In this document: positions 9,141-17,423 of the stretch, in pieces
Numbering within the stretch: position 1 is the first letter of the stretch
How the letters are laid out: each line of letters opens with the position of its first letter
Source: JAQBQB01 sp963757185
GTDB lineage: Bacteria > Gemmatimonadota > Gemmatimonadetes > Gemmatimonadales > Gemmatimonadaceae
Reading direction: 5' to 3'
DNA: 64,000 bases
Assembly: GCA_963757185.1 (NCBI GenBank)
Contig: CAVWQI010000011.1
Coordinates: forward strand, 101,300 to 165,299
Notes under the pieces: generated by a model
Databases searched by the model: none
Seen by the model: only the letters and a program-made list of their open reading frames with translations
Told to the model about the DNA's origin: nothing
Position numbers and translations under genes: made by a program

Positions 9141-10099
9141 GCGGCGCCGGGTCTCGTCCCGATCCCCGAGTCCCCGGGGCGCGCCGCACGCATGATCGCC
9201 CACGCGACGTCCAGCGCTTCGCGCGACGGCTTCACGTCGTGCACGCGAAAGAGCCGCGCGCCACGCTCGAGCGCCGCGACGTTCGCGCCGATGGTCCCGC
9301 CGACGCGTTCGCTCGGCTCCGCGACGCCGGTGATCCCGCCGATGAATCGCTTGCGCGACGCGCCGACGAGGACCGGATACCCGAGCGCGACGAGGCGAGA
9401 GAGCTCGGACAACACAGCGATCGACGTCTCGCTTCGCTTGGCGAAGCCGATACCCGGATCCAGGACGATCCGGTTTCCCGCGACGCCGGCGCTCTGCGCG
9501 CCTTCGGCCGCGGCGCGCAGTTCCGCGATGACTTCACCCACGGGATCGTCGCCGTACGTGGCGTGGGCGTACGTCGCCATGGTGGCAACGTCGCCACGCG
9601 AGTGCATCAGGACAACCCCCGCGCCCGCGGCGCGGCACACGCCCGCCATCGCGTCGTCGAGCCGAAAGGCGGAAACGTCGTTCACGATCGACGCGCCGGC
9701 CTCGAGCGACGCGTATGCGACCGCGGCCTTGGTCGTATCGACCGAAATCGGGACGGCCGGGTGATCTCGACGCACTGCCTGAACCAGTGGCACGACGCGC
9801 CGCCGCTCCTCCTCCGCATCCACGGTTCGGGCGCCCTGCGGACGAGTGGACTCACCGCCGATGTCGATCACGTCCGCGCCTTCGGCCATCAGCCGTTCGA
9901 CGTGTCGCCGCGCGTCGTCGAGCGTGCGGAGACGGCCGCCGTCGCTGAAGCTGTCCGGTGTCACGTTCACGATTCCCAGGATGCGCGGGCGGTCGAGCGT
10001 CAGAGCGCCGGTGGCGTGGCGCCACACCGGCGCGTTCTCGCGTGGCGCGTCGGTAGCGGCTTCGCCCATCGTCGTCCGTGTTTCCCGGGTGCTGGTCAT
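9134..10099 (-). CDS. folP: dihydropteroate synthase
   Basis: Condenses 6-hydroxymethyl-7,8-dihydropterin diphosphate with p-aminobenzoate in folate synthesis; the sulfonamide target. The 321-aa TIM barrel shows ILGIVNVTPDSFSDGG near residue 40, DIGGESTRPQG, SVDTTKAAVA, the LDPGIGFAK phosphate loop and VGASRKRF. The C-terminal VHDVK motif is present. A second in-frame ATG at 10069 is possible; neither has a convincing ribosome-binding site. The gene starts only 7-8 nt past the T-tract of the ftsH terminator, so it is either fed by read-through or has a promoter overlapping that terminator. Confidence 0.95.
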   Translation of the reverse strand: MTSTRETRTTMGEAATDAPRENAPVWRHATGALTLDRPRILGIVNVTPDSFSDGGRLRTLDDARRHVERLMAEGADVIDIGGESTRPQGARTVDAEEERRRVVPLVQAVRRDHPAVPISVDTTKAAVAYASLEAGASIVNDVSAFRLDDAMAGVCRAAGAGVVLMHSRGDVATMATYAHATYGDDPVGEVIAELRAAAEGAQSAGVAGNRIVLDPGIGFAKRSETSIAVLSELSRLVALGYPVLVGASRKRFIGGITGVAEPSERVGGTIGANVAALERGARLFRVHDVKPSREALDVAWAIMRAARPGDSGIGTRPGAAW

Positions 10100-10106
10100 C
10101 TGGGCC

Positions 10107-10140
10107 AGAAGAAAACGGGAGCCTCTCGCGAGACTCCCGT
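10107..10140 (-). terminator. rho-independent terminator after ftsH
   Basis: Read on the minus strand, a 7-bp stem (ACGGGAG with CTCCCGT, 10115-10121 with 10134-10140) caps a smaller palindrome TCTCGCGAGA and is followed by the T-rich stretch TTTTCTTCT at 10114-10106. It separates tilS-hpt-ftsH from folP-cdaA and downstream genes, and so marks a transcription boundary inside an otherwise continuous gene string. Confidence 0.8.
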
Positions 10141-10164
10141 CGGTCGTTTCCGATCAGATCATTC

Positions 10165-12156
10165 TTACGCCGGACTCGGCTCCGGCCCACCCAGAAGCGG
10201 TGGCGCGCTGCGCTTGGGCTCGAGCGACGGCGGCGCCACGTGTGCCGGCGGCATCGGCGGCGCACCGGACGAGCGGGGCGGCAGCGTCTCGCCGCGCGCC
10301 AGCATCTCGATGTCGACGCCCGTGAGCGTTTCACGCTCCAACAGCGCCGCGGCGACCTGGTGCAGCAGTCCGAGGTTCGCCTCGAGCGTCTGCTTCGCGC
10401 GATCGTACGCGTTGTCGATCACGCGCTTGACCTCCGCGTCCACCAGCTGCGACGTCTGTTCCGACACTTCGCGCCGGTGCTGAATCTCGCGGCCGAGGAA
10501 GAGCTCCTGCTCGTTGTCGCCGACGAGGATCGGACCGATGGCGTCGGACAGACCCCACTGCGTCACATACCGGCGAGCGATCGCTGTCGCCTTCTGGATG
10601 TCGCTCGCCGCGCCCGTCGTCACCCGATCGTGCCCGAAGATCAGCTCTTCAGAGACGCGGCCGCCGTACGACATCACGAGCACCGCCTCGAGCTGCTGGC
10701 GCGTGACCGACACGCGATCGTCTTCCGGCAGCGTGAACGCCAACCCAAGCGCACGTCCGCGTGGCACGATGGTCACCTTGTGCAGCGGGTCGTTGCCCGG
10801 TACGCGCATCGCGCAGATGGCGTGACCGGCTTCATGATACGCCGTGAGCCGGCGTTCCTCGTCCTTCATCACCATCGACTTCCGCTCGGCGCCAAGCATG
10901 ACTTTGTCCTTGGCGTCCTCGAGGTCGGCCATGAAGATCTTCTCGTGGCTGTTGCGCACGGCGAGCAGCGCGGCCTCGTTGACGAGGTTCGCGAGATCGG
11001 CGCCCGCCATGCCCGGCGTGCCGCGCGCCAGCGTCGTGATGTCCACGTCGTCGGCGATGGGCTTGTTGCGCAGGTGGACCTTTAGAATTCCCTCACGGCC
11101 TCTCAGATCCGGCGCGTCGACGACGATCTGCCGGTCGAATCGGCCCGGGCGCAGCAGCGCGGGGTCGAGGACGTCCGGCCGGTTCGTGGCCGCGATGAGA
11201 ATCACGCCGTCGTTCGATTCGAAGCCGTCCATCTCGACGAGCAACTGGTTGAGCGTCTGCTCGCGCTCGTCGTGACCGCCTCCAAGGCCGGCACCCCGGT
11301 GCCGGCCTACAGCATCGATCTCGTCGATGAAGATGATGCATGGAGCGTGTGCTTTCCCCTGCTCGAACAGGTCGCGAACCCGGCTCGCGCCGACGCCGAC
11401 GAACATCTCGACGAAATCGGAACCCGACATCGAAAAGAATGGACGGGCGGCCTCGCCGGCCACCGCCTTCGCCAGCAGCGTCTTGCCGGTGCCCGGAGGA
11501 CCGACAAGCAGCGCACCCTTCGGCAGACGTCCGCCGAGTTTGGTGAACTTCTGCGGATCGCGCAGAAACTCGATGATCTCCTGCAACTCCTGCTTCGCTT
11601 CGTCGGCGCCGGCCACGTCAGCGAAGGTGATCTTGGGCGTATCGCCCGTGAGCAGCTTCGCCTTGGACTTGCCGAACGAGAACGCCTTCGCGCCGCCCGC
11701 TTGCATCTGCTTGAAGACGAACAGGTAGAAGCCGATGACGATGAGCCACGGCACGAAGTTCACGACCCACGCCGTGACCGAAACACCGGCGTCCTTCGCG
11801 TCGATCGCGACTCCCTTGGCGTTCAGCGCGGCGACCTCGGCTTCCGAATTCTCCACCGGGAGACGGACGCTGAAGTTCTTGTACTGCTGATCGCTGCCCG
11901 GAACCGTGATGCGGTTCTTGACGGTCCCGTTCACGGTTTTGCCGGCCGTGATCGTCACCTTGGAAATGTTTCCGTGGTCGAGCTCGTCGCGATACTGCGT
12001 GTACGAGATCTGTTTCGACGCCTCGGACTTCGTCCCCGAGAGCTGGATGAGGACGACGGGAATCAGGATGAGGAGAATCCAAAAGGCGACGGTCTTCGAG
12101 AACCGTCCCCAACTGAACTCCTTCTTGGTGTTCTTCGGCTGCATCGGAAGTGGCAT
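10165..12156 (-). CDS. ftsH: ATP-dependent zinc metalloprotease FtsH
   Basis: Hexameric membrane AAA+ protease degrading misfolded membrane proteins and regulatory substrates. The 663-aa product has TM helices at about 24-40 and 132-148 around a periplasmic FtsH-extracellular domain, Walker A GPPGTGKT at 219-226, Walker B IIFIDEID at 274-281, the second region of homology with RPGRFDR, and the zinc site HEAGH at 441-445. The tail is short and Pro-rich. The ATG at 12156 overlaps the hpt stop (TAATG); an ATG four codons later is an alternative. The hpt-ftsH-folP order is common in several phyla. Confidence 0.97.
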   Translation of the reverse strand: MPLPMQPKNTKKEFSWGRFSKTVAFWILLILIPVVLIQLSGTKSEASKQISYTQYRDELDHGNISKVTITAGKTVNGTVKNRITVPGSDQQYKNFSVRLPVENSEAEVAALNAKGVAIDAKDAGVSVTAWVVNFVPWLIVIGFYLFVFKQMQAGGAKAFSFGKSKAKLLTGDTPKITFADVAGADEAKQELQEIIEFLRDPQKFTKLGGRLPKGALLVGPPGTGKTLLAKAVAGEAARPFFSMSGSDFVEMFVGVGASRVRDLFEQGKAHAPCIIFIDEIDAVGRHRGAGLGGGHDEREQTLNQLLVEMDGFESNDGVILIAATNRPDVLDPALLRPGRFDRQIVVDAPDLRGREGILKVHLRNKPIADDVDITTLARGTPGMAGADLANLVNEAALLAVRNSHEKIFMADLEDAKDKVMLGAERKSMVMKDEERRLTAYHEAGHAICAMRVPGNDPLHKVTIVPRGRALGLAFTLPEDDRVSVTRQQLEAVLVMSYGGRVSEELIFGHDRVTTGAASDIQKATAIARRYVTQWGLSDAIGPILVGDNEQELFLGREIQHRREVSEQTSQLVDAEVKRVIDNAYDRAKQTLEANLGLLHQVAAALLERETLTGVDIEMLARGETLPPRSSGAPPMPPAHVAPPSLEPKRSAPPLLGGPEPSPA

Positions 12157-12707
12157 TACCGCAAGCTCGCTATGTACGGAAGGTGCCTGAAGTTCTCTGC
12201 GTGATCCAATCCATACCCCACGAGGAACTCGTTGGGTGCATCAAAGCCGATGAATCGCGTCGGATATCGGAGCTCCTCCGCGACATGCTTGTGGAGCAGT
12301 GCGCATATCTCCAACGAACGCGGCTTCCGTGCCCACAGCAAATCCATCAGGCGATTCAATGTACGACCTGTATCGACTATATCCTCGACCAGCAGAATGT
12401 GCTTACCCTCGAGCTCGGTCTCGGGGTCGTACACCAAACGCACGTTCCCGCTGGAGACAGTCGAGTCGCCGTAGCTCGCGGCTACAAGAAAGTCGACTTG
12501 CAGGGGCCGCCGAATCTGGCGCACCAAGTCACTCAGAAATATAAAGCTCCCCTTCAAGAGACCGAGCACCAAAAGTTCGCCATCCGGATACGCCGTCGTG
12601 ATTTCGGCGCCAATCTCCTGCACGCGCGTCCCGATTTCGGGCTCCGAATAGACGATTCGTCGTACGTCGCGACCCTGGAGCCGCGGATCAGCCGCCGTTG
12701 CGTGCAC
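12156..12707 (-). CDS. hpt: hypoxanthine phosphoribosyltransferase
   Basis: Converts hypoxanthine or guanine plus PRPP to IMP or GMP. The 183-aa product has the LKGSFIFLSDL loop, the catalytic flexible-loop SYG and the PRPP-binding motif LLVEDIVDTGRTL, followed by a FIGFDAPNEFLVGYGLD segment that contacts the base and metal. It starts 20 nt inside the end of tilS and ends in a TAATG overlap with ftsH, the classic tilS-hpt-ftsH arrangement. Confidence 0.95.
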   Translation of the reverse strand: MHATAADPRLQGRDVRRIVYSEPEIGTRVQEIGAEITTAYPDGELLVLGLLKGSFIFLSDLVRQIRRPLQVDFLVAASYGDSTVSSGNVRLVYDPETELEGKHILLVEDIVDTGRTLNRLMDLLWARKPRSLEICALLHKHVAEELRYPTRFIGFDAPNEFLVGYGLDHAENFRHLPYIASLR

Positions 12708-14091
12708 AGGAAAAGGCCAAGATTGGTCTGCCCGCTTCCGACCGCGCGGTTGCCGCGTCGCTGCGGCGTACTCCGGGAATCCATACGATTCGATCTTCCG
12801 ACAGTACTACGGGCCAGCCGCTCCGTTCGTGACCGGTGACACCGGCGTCGTTCAAGAGGCGCTTGACCTTTCGTCCCCCCCGGGTTGCCCCCGAGCCGCT
12901 GATGAGCCGGTCGCCGGGTCGCCACTCGCGCACGCGCAGAGGCCGGTCCACCGGCAGCCGTGCATCCCAATCGGACGGCTCAGCCGCGGGCGAGGATACC
13001 GAGCTTGGCCGATCGCCCGCCCAAAACGTCCAGCCCCCCCAGTTCGTCGCCCTCGATAGGTCCAGAACGGCTTCGGTCGTCGTGCTGCCGCGTCCGGCTG
13101 AGGCTTGGAGGCGAAGCACATCTCGCGAACGAACGACCTCCCACCCGCCGGACAGCTGGATCCGCGCCCCCACGCGCGCATCGCGCGAGAACGAGCTGAC
13201 GCGTCGGATGCCGCGATGGTCGAGCGCGACACCGATTCGCGCAGCCACGGCAGGCCATACCACGGCGAGCTGCTCGGCGTCGAGATGCCGAATCGCGGCA
13301 ACGCCCACGTCCACGGCTCTGGTCGCCCGGTCGACCCTGGACACGACGCCAGCCACGGCATCGGTCTCGCGCCGCCACTCTGCCGCCCGCTCCGCGAGCC
13401 CCTGCAGCTCCTCGTCTATGCGAGGATTCACGCGTCGAAGCGCCGGCAGGAGGTCGTGGCGAAGCCGATTTCGTAGGAACCGGCGCGACGTGTTCGTCGG
13501 ATCTTCCACCCACTCGACCTCTCGTGCGCTCGCGAATTCGGCGAGCACGGCACGGCGAAGGCCGAGGAGCGGACGGAGCACGTCACTCGGCGCGAACAAC
13601 CCGGCCAAGCCGCGTGGACCAGCGCCGCGCAACTCGCGCATCAGGACGGTCTCGATCTGATCGTCCGCCGTGTGGGCCGTCACGACTCGCGCGCCCCGCG
13701 CACGCCCGACCTCGCGGAGGAAGGTCCATCGCGCAGCACGCCACGCGGCCTCGGACCTCCGGATTGAACCCGGCGCGGCACGACCGACGACACACTCGAT
13801 GCCGCGATCGTGCGCGGCGCGGCGGACCAACGCGCATGCCGCCTCGGCCGCGCTTCCGGTTCCGTGGTCGTACGTCGCGACGACGAGACGTGCCCGCTCG
13901 CACGCCGCGGCGGCCGCGTCGAGCAAGACCATGGAATCGAGACCGCCCGAGATGGCGAGCACGACCCGGCAGTGCGGTGCCAGCGACGCGCCGACCGAGT
14001 GAAGAATCGAGTCCACCAGTGTCGACGACACATGTGCAAGATAGCTCGCGCCGCACCATCGCCGCGCCTCGCACGCTGGAAGCATTCGCAT
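12688..14091 (-). CDS. tilS: tRNA(Ile)-lysidine synthetase
   Basis: Attaches lysine to C34 of the tRNA-Ile CAU anticodon so that it reads AUA; functionally linked to the ileS of the same cluster. The PP-loop SGGLDSMVLL, the downstream TAHTADDQIETVLMR and RPLLGLRR, and a C-terminal substrate-binding region with GRKVKRLLNDAGV are present. The start is uncertain: the ATG at 14091 has a TATAGC box 6 nt upstream, which matches the leaderless pattern used elsewhere here, while a GTG at 14031 would give the more usual short N-terminus. About 457-467 aa. First gene of the minus-strand cluster. Confidence 0.9.
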   Translation of the reverse strand: MRMLPACEARRWCGASYLAHVSSTLVDSILHSVGASLAPHCRVVLAISGGLDSMVLLDAAAAACERARLVVATYDHGTGSAAEAACALVRRAAHDRGIECVVGRAAPGSIRRSEAAWRAARWTFLREVGRARGARVVTAHTADDQIETVLMRELRGAGPRGLAGLFAPSDVLRPLLGLRRAVLAEFASAREVEWVEDPTNTSRRFLRNRLRHDLLPALRRVNPRIDEELQGLAERAAEWRRETDAVAGVVSRVDRATRAVDVGVAAIRHLDAEQLAVVWPAVAARIGVALDHRGIRRVSSFSRDARVGARIQLSGGWEVVRSRDVLRLQASAGRGSTTTEAVLDLSRATNWGGWTFWAGDRPSSVSSPAAEPSDWDARLPVDRPLRVREWRPGDRLISGSGATRGGRKVKRLLNDAGVTGHERSGWPVVLSEDRIVWIPGVRRSDAATARSEAGRPILAFSCARNGG

Positions 14092-14106
14092 TGGATTGCT
14101 ATACTT
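14085..14106. promoter_or_regulatory. candidate bidirectional promoter core between tilS and the 56-aa gene
   Basis: On the plus strand TATACT (14100-14105) is a good -10 box, 34 nt before the TTG start of the small gene. The same bases read on the minus strand give TATAGC, placed 6 nt before the tilS ATG at 14091. No good -35 hexamer is seen either way. Sharing one TATA core for two diverging genes is inference from position. Confidence 0.35.
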
Positions 14107-17100
14107 CCTCCGCCTGTTCACGCGTCAGGAGCGCTCATTTGGAAACGCACGGTCCCTTCGGCACTCTCTGGGTCGGCCTTGGCCTCGGCTGCTTCTACAT
14201 AGCGCTGATCTGGCTCAACACGTTACTCGGCTTCTTCCTCACGCCGCTGTTCGTGATTCCGGTCACCTGGTTGCAGGACCGCTTCGCGCCGGCACGAAAA
14301 CGGGACTAGCCCGCGTCGCGGCGGCGCGGTCCGCCGCGCTGCTGCTCCTCTTCGCAGCAGCCCCCGCCCCAGCCCGCGCGCAGTTCGTCGTTCGCACCTG
14401 GCTGCCCTGGCGCACGATCGAAACGCGGCACTTCGCCTTTCACTATCCGCTCCCGCTCGAAGCGTGGACGCGGCACGTCGCGGAACGCGCGGACGCGATC
14501 GACTCGGCGGTCGCGCAACTCGTCGGGTACGCGCCGACGGCTAAGACTCAGGTGGTCGTCGACAATCCGTATTCGACGGCCAACGGGTCGGCGTGGCCGT
14601 TCCTGAAGCGCCCGAGCATCTATTTGTGGGCCGCGCCTCCGGACCCGCGCGACGACATCGGCGAGTTTCGAGACTGGGGCGAGATGCTCGTCTCGCACGA
14701 GTTCGGCCACATCGCGCATTTGACGCGCCCGTCTCGGAGCCGCGATGTGCTCGACAACCTGCGGCGCGCGCTTCCTATAGACGTGGGACCCATCGCGATA
14801 CGCGCTCCTCGATGGGTGATCGAAGGCTACGCGACTTTCATCGAAGGCCGCGTCACGGGCTCCGGACGTCCCCACGGCGTTTGGCGCCCGGCCTTGCTCC
14901 GTGAGCTCGCGCTCGAAGGGCAGCTGCCTCGATATGAGAACTTGAATGCTTCCGGTGCGTTCGAGGGCGGATCGTTCGCGTATCTGGCAGGGTCGGCGTT
15001 TCTGGAATGGCTCGCCGAGCAGCGCGGCGACTCGAGTCTCGTCTTGGTGTGGAGACGGTCGACCGCGCGGCAGAATCGCTCGTTCGACGACGCATTTCGC
15101 GGAGTGTTCGGCGAATCGCCGGCCGTGTTGTACGGACGATTCACGGCCGATCTCACGGGCAAGTCGCTCGCGGCGCGTGGGACGATCAAAGTCGGCGCGG
15201 ATACCGGTGACATCCTCCAGCGCCTCGCGTGGTACACCGGCGACCCGGCGATCTCGGCGGACGGCAGACGCGTCGCGATCCTCTTGCGGTCACCGATTGC
15301 GCCGTCACGCATCGTCGTCTGGAACACGGCGGCGGAGCCGGACACGGGGCGCGCGCGGCGTGATTCGATTCTCCTCGCTCGGGACCCGGCAGACGTCCCC
15401 GCGCGAGCGATCTACCCGCCGCCCAAACGCGTGCTGGCGAGTCTTCAGGCGCGTGCCGGCTCACCGTACGAGTCACCGCGCTTCATGCGCGACGGGCGCG
15501 TCCTCGTGTCGAGAGTCGCGCCCCGAGGCGATGGATCGTTCGCGCCGGACCTGTACATCTGGGACGTTCAGCGCGGCTCGGTCCATCGAGTGACTCACGG
15601 TGCGAGCCTCTCGAACGGCGATCCTTTTCCCAATGGGCGAAGCGCGATTGCCACGCGCTGCCGCGTCGGTTGGTGCGAGCTCGTTGCCGTCGATCTCGAG
15701 AGCGGCGCGGTTCGCGTCATTGCGGAAGGCAGCCCCGAGGAGTCGTATTTTCGCCCGCGTGTTTCGCGCGATGGGTCGCGCGCCGTCGTGTCCGTTCACA
15801 CGCGCGAGGGTTGGCGTCTGCGGATCGTCGACCTCGCGACCGGCTCCCTCACGCCGGTGGCCGGCCTCGAGAACGTGGACGCATACGACGCGGCGTGGCA
15901 CGACTCGACGTCTATCGTCACGACGACGGATGCCACCGGCGTGCCGCAAATCGAGCGGGTGAACCTCGCGACCCACGAGCGACGTCAGATCACGGACGTC
16001 ACCGGCGCGGCCGTCGCGGGCGAGCCGAATCCATCCGACGGCAGCGTGTGGTTCCTGTCGCTTTACTTTCGAGGCTACGATCTGCGCCGCCTGACGTGGA
16101 GCGCCTCGGTCCCGGTGGCGCCGCAAATCGCGGCGAGCCTGACGCCTGCCGCCGCTGTCGCTCCGGTCCCCGTGCGCGCTTTCGCGACGGACATTCCGTC
16201 AGCGCCTCGCCCGTTCGGTCTCGCACCGCGGCTTTTCATCTGGCTTCCCATCCCGCGCGCCGATGCGGACGGCGTGGGCGGCGGGCTCGCGCTCAGCAGC
16301 CGCGACCTGATCGGGCGAAGCGCGTTGATGATGCAGGGTGCGGTCGGCGAGCCCGCGGGATGGCGGGGCGCGTCGGCGACCGGAGAGTGGTTGGGCACGC
16401 GGCCGGGAATCAGGCTCGACGCGTTCGGCGTCGCGCAACGGACGTCGGCGCTCGCGAACGACGTCGACGCAATTCGCTTCGATTCGCGTCTGGTCGGCGG
16501 TGATGCGATGCTCGACGGGAATCTCTTGTACGACTCGTGGGCGTTGCGGTATCGCGTTGGCGGGAGCGCGGCCGGCTTGAGCCTCGCCGATCCGAACGCT
16601 CCGATCGTCCCTCGCGCGACGACGACGCAAGCCATCGGCTTCGCGACCGCAGGCGTGGCGGCCTTGCAACGCGGCGACGCCGCGACGTTGACCGAATCGC
16701 TGAACGCCCGCGGCACGCTCGGTCAGGCGTTCGACGCGCCGGTGCGCCGCATCGTCGCCACCGGGGCGCTCTCGCTCTCGGGACGCGGGACGATCCCACT
16801 CTCGGCCTCTGCGACCTACGGGCGTACCAACGTGGACGCGCCCGTCTTCGAGCAACTCGCGATCGGCGGCGGACCCGTCGCGCTGGTGCCCGCCGAGGTC
16901 ATGTCGCAGCGCCTTCCGATGCCCGTTCTGCCGTCGGCCATCATGGTCGGCTCATCAGCATTTACTTATCGCGCGTCGCTTCAGACGCAGCCGTTCTCGC
17001 TGTACTGGTGGGGAGGCAGCACCGCGCGGGCCGGCCAGTCGTTCACCGAGTGGCAGCGAGTTGCGGGAATCGAATGGGCACAATCGGTTTCTGCGATTCC

Positions 17101-17209
17101 CATGGCGGGAACGCCGCCCGCGCGGGCTCTGATCGGCATCGGCGAGTCGATCGATGCGCCGGTTCGTCACCGTGTGCGCATATATGCGGCGCTGGTTCTT
17201 GACCCGTGA
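14096..17209 (+). CDS. secreted Peptidase-MA-like metalloprotease with WD40-like propeller and C-terminal barrel-like region
   Basis: Large exported protein. A signal peptide with a hydrophobic SAALLLLFAAAPAPARA core ends near base 14380. A gluzincin-type domain follows, with zinc motif HEFGHIAH (about 14698-14721) and a downstream EGYATFIEG glutamate, then TolB/WD40-like blades (repeated dWSxDGxRxV-type segments), then about 350 residues of alternating beta strands that look like an outer-membrane barrel. The start is unresolved: between the end of the 56-aa gene and the signal peptide this frame has no ATG, GTG or TTG. The only canonical start is a TTG at 14096 in a region that clearly codes in another frame. 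I list the full open frame; the true protein probably begins near 14270-14315. Confidence 0.7.
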   Translation: MLYFLRLFTRQERSFGNARSLRHSLGRPWPRLLLHSADLAQHVTRLLPHAAVRDSGHLVAGPLRAGTKTGLARVAAARSAALLLLFAAAPAPARAQFVVRTWLPWRTIETRHFAFHYPLPLEAWTRHVAERADAIDSAVAQLVGYAPTAKTQVVVDNPYSTANGSAWPFLKRPSIYLWAAPPDPRDDIGEFRDWGEMLVSHEFGHIAHLTRPSRSRDVLDNLRRALPIDVGPIAIRAPRWVIEGYATFIEGRVTGSGRPHGVWRPALLRELALEGQLPRYENLNASGAFEGGSFAYLAGSAFLEWLAEQRGDSSLVLVWRRSTARQNRSFDDAFRGVFGESPAVLYGRFTADLTGKSLAARGTIKVGADTGDILQRLAWYTGDPAISADGRRVAILLRSPIAPSRIVVWNTAAEPDTGRARRDSILLARDPADVPARAIYPPPKRVLASLQARAGSPYESPRFMRDGRVLVSRVAPRGDGSFAPDLYIWDVQRGSVHRVTHGASLSNGDPFPNGRSAIATRCRVGWCELVAVDLESGAVRVIAEGSPEESYFRPRVSRDGSRAVVSVHTREGWRLRIVDLATGSLTPVAGLENVDAYDAAWHDSTSIVTTTDATGVPQIERVNLATHERRQITDVTGAAVAGEPNPSDGSVWFLSLYFRGYDLRRLTWSASVPVAPQIAASLTPAAAVAPVPVRAFATDIPSAPRPFGLAPRLFIWLPIPRADADGVGGGLALSSRDLIGRSALMMQGAVGEPAGWRGASATGEWLGTRPGIRLDAFGVAQRTSALANDVDAIRFDSRLVGGDAMLDGNLLYDSWALRYRVGGSAAGLSLADPNAPIVPRATTTQAIGFATAGVAALQRGDAATLTESLNARGTLGQAFDAPVRRIVATGALSLSGRGTIPLSASATYGRTNVDAPVFEQLAIGGGPVALVPAEVMSQRLPMPVLPSAIMVGSSAFTYRASLQTQPFSLYWWGGSTARAGQSFTEWQRVAGIEWAQSVSAIPMAGTPPARALIGIGESIDAPVRHRVRIYAALVLDP
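14139..14309 (+). CDS. 56-aa membrane protein
   Basis: Small protein starting at a TTG that has an excellent ribosome-binding site (CAGGAG at 14126-14131, 7-nt spacing). The product has a hydrophobic stretch over about residues 8-44 (two short helices broken by LNTLLG) and a basic C-terminus ending ARKRD. It resembles small inner-membrane proteins annotated only as hypothetical. Its last codons overlap, in another frame, the region that precedes the signal peptide of the large peptidase downstream, so translational coupling is likely. Function unknown. Confidence 0.65.
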   Translation: METHGPFGTLWVGLGLGCFYIALIWLNTLLGFFLTPLFVIPVTWLQDRFAPARKRD

Positions 17210-17294
17210 ACCATTCGTCTGCGCCCGAAAACGCTAAAGAGTCTTGACGCGTCGGCGCGGCGTGTCAGCGGTTCGACTACGACAAATGACGTAC

Positions 17295-17322
17295 TTGTAA
17301 TTCCCTGTCCGTTCCTTAAGAT
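17295..17322 (+). promoter_or_regulatory. candidate promoter of the TonB-dependent receptor
   Basis: TTGTAA (17295-17300) and TAAGAT (17317-17322), 16 nt apart, lie about 100 nt before the receptor start in a locally AT-richer stretch. Moderate matches to the sigma-70 consensus only. Confidence 0.3.
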
Positions 17323-17423
17323 CGGGAACGCTCATCGACGTGCCGCTCTCGTCTGTAAGCGCCGGTCGGTGCCCCACCCACCTGACCCGTTATGGGTTCC
17401 CCTCTCCCCCCTCGGAGGCCTGC

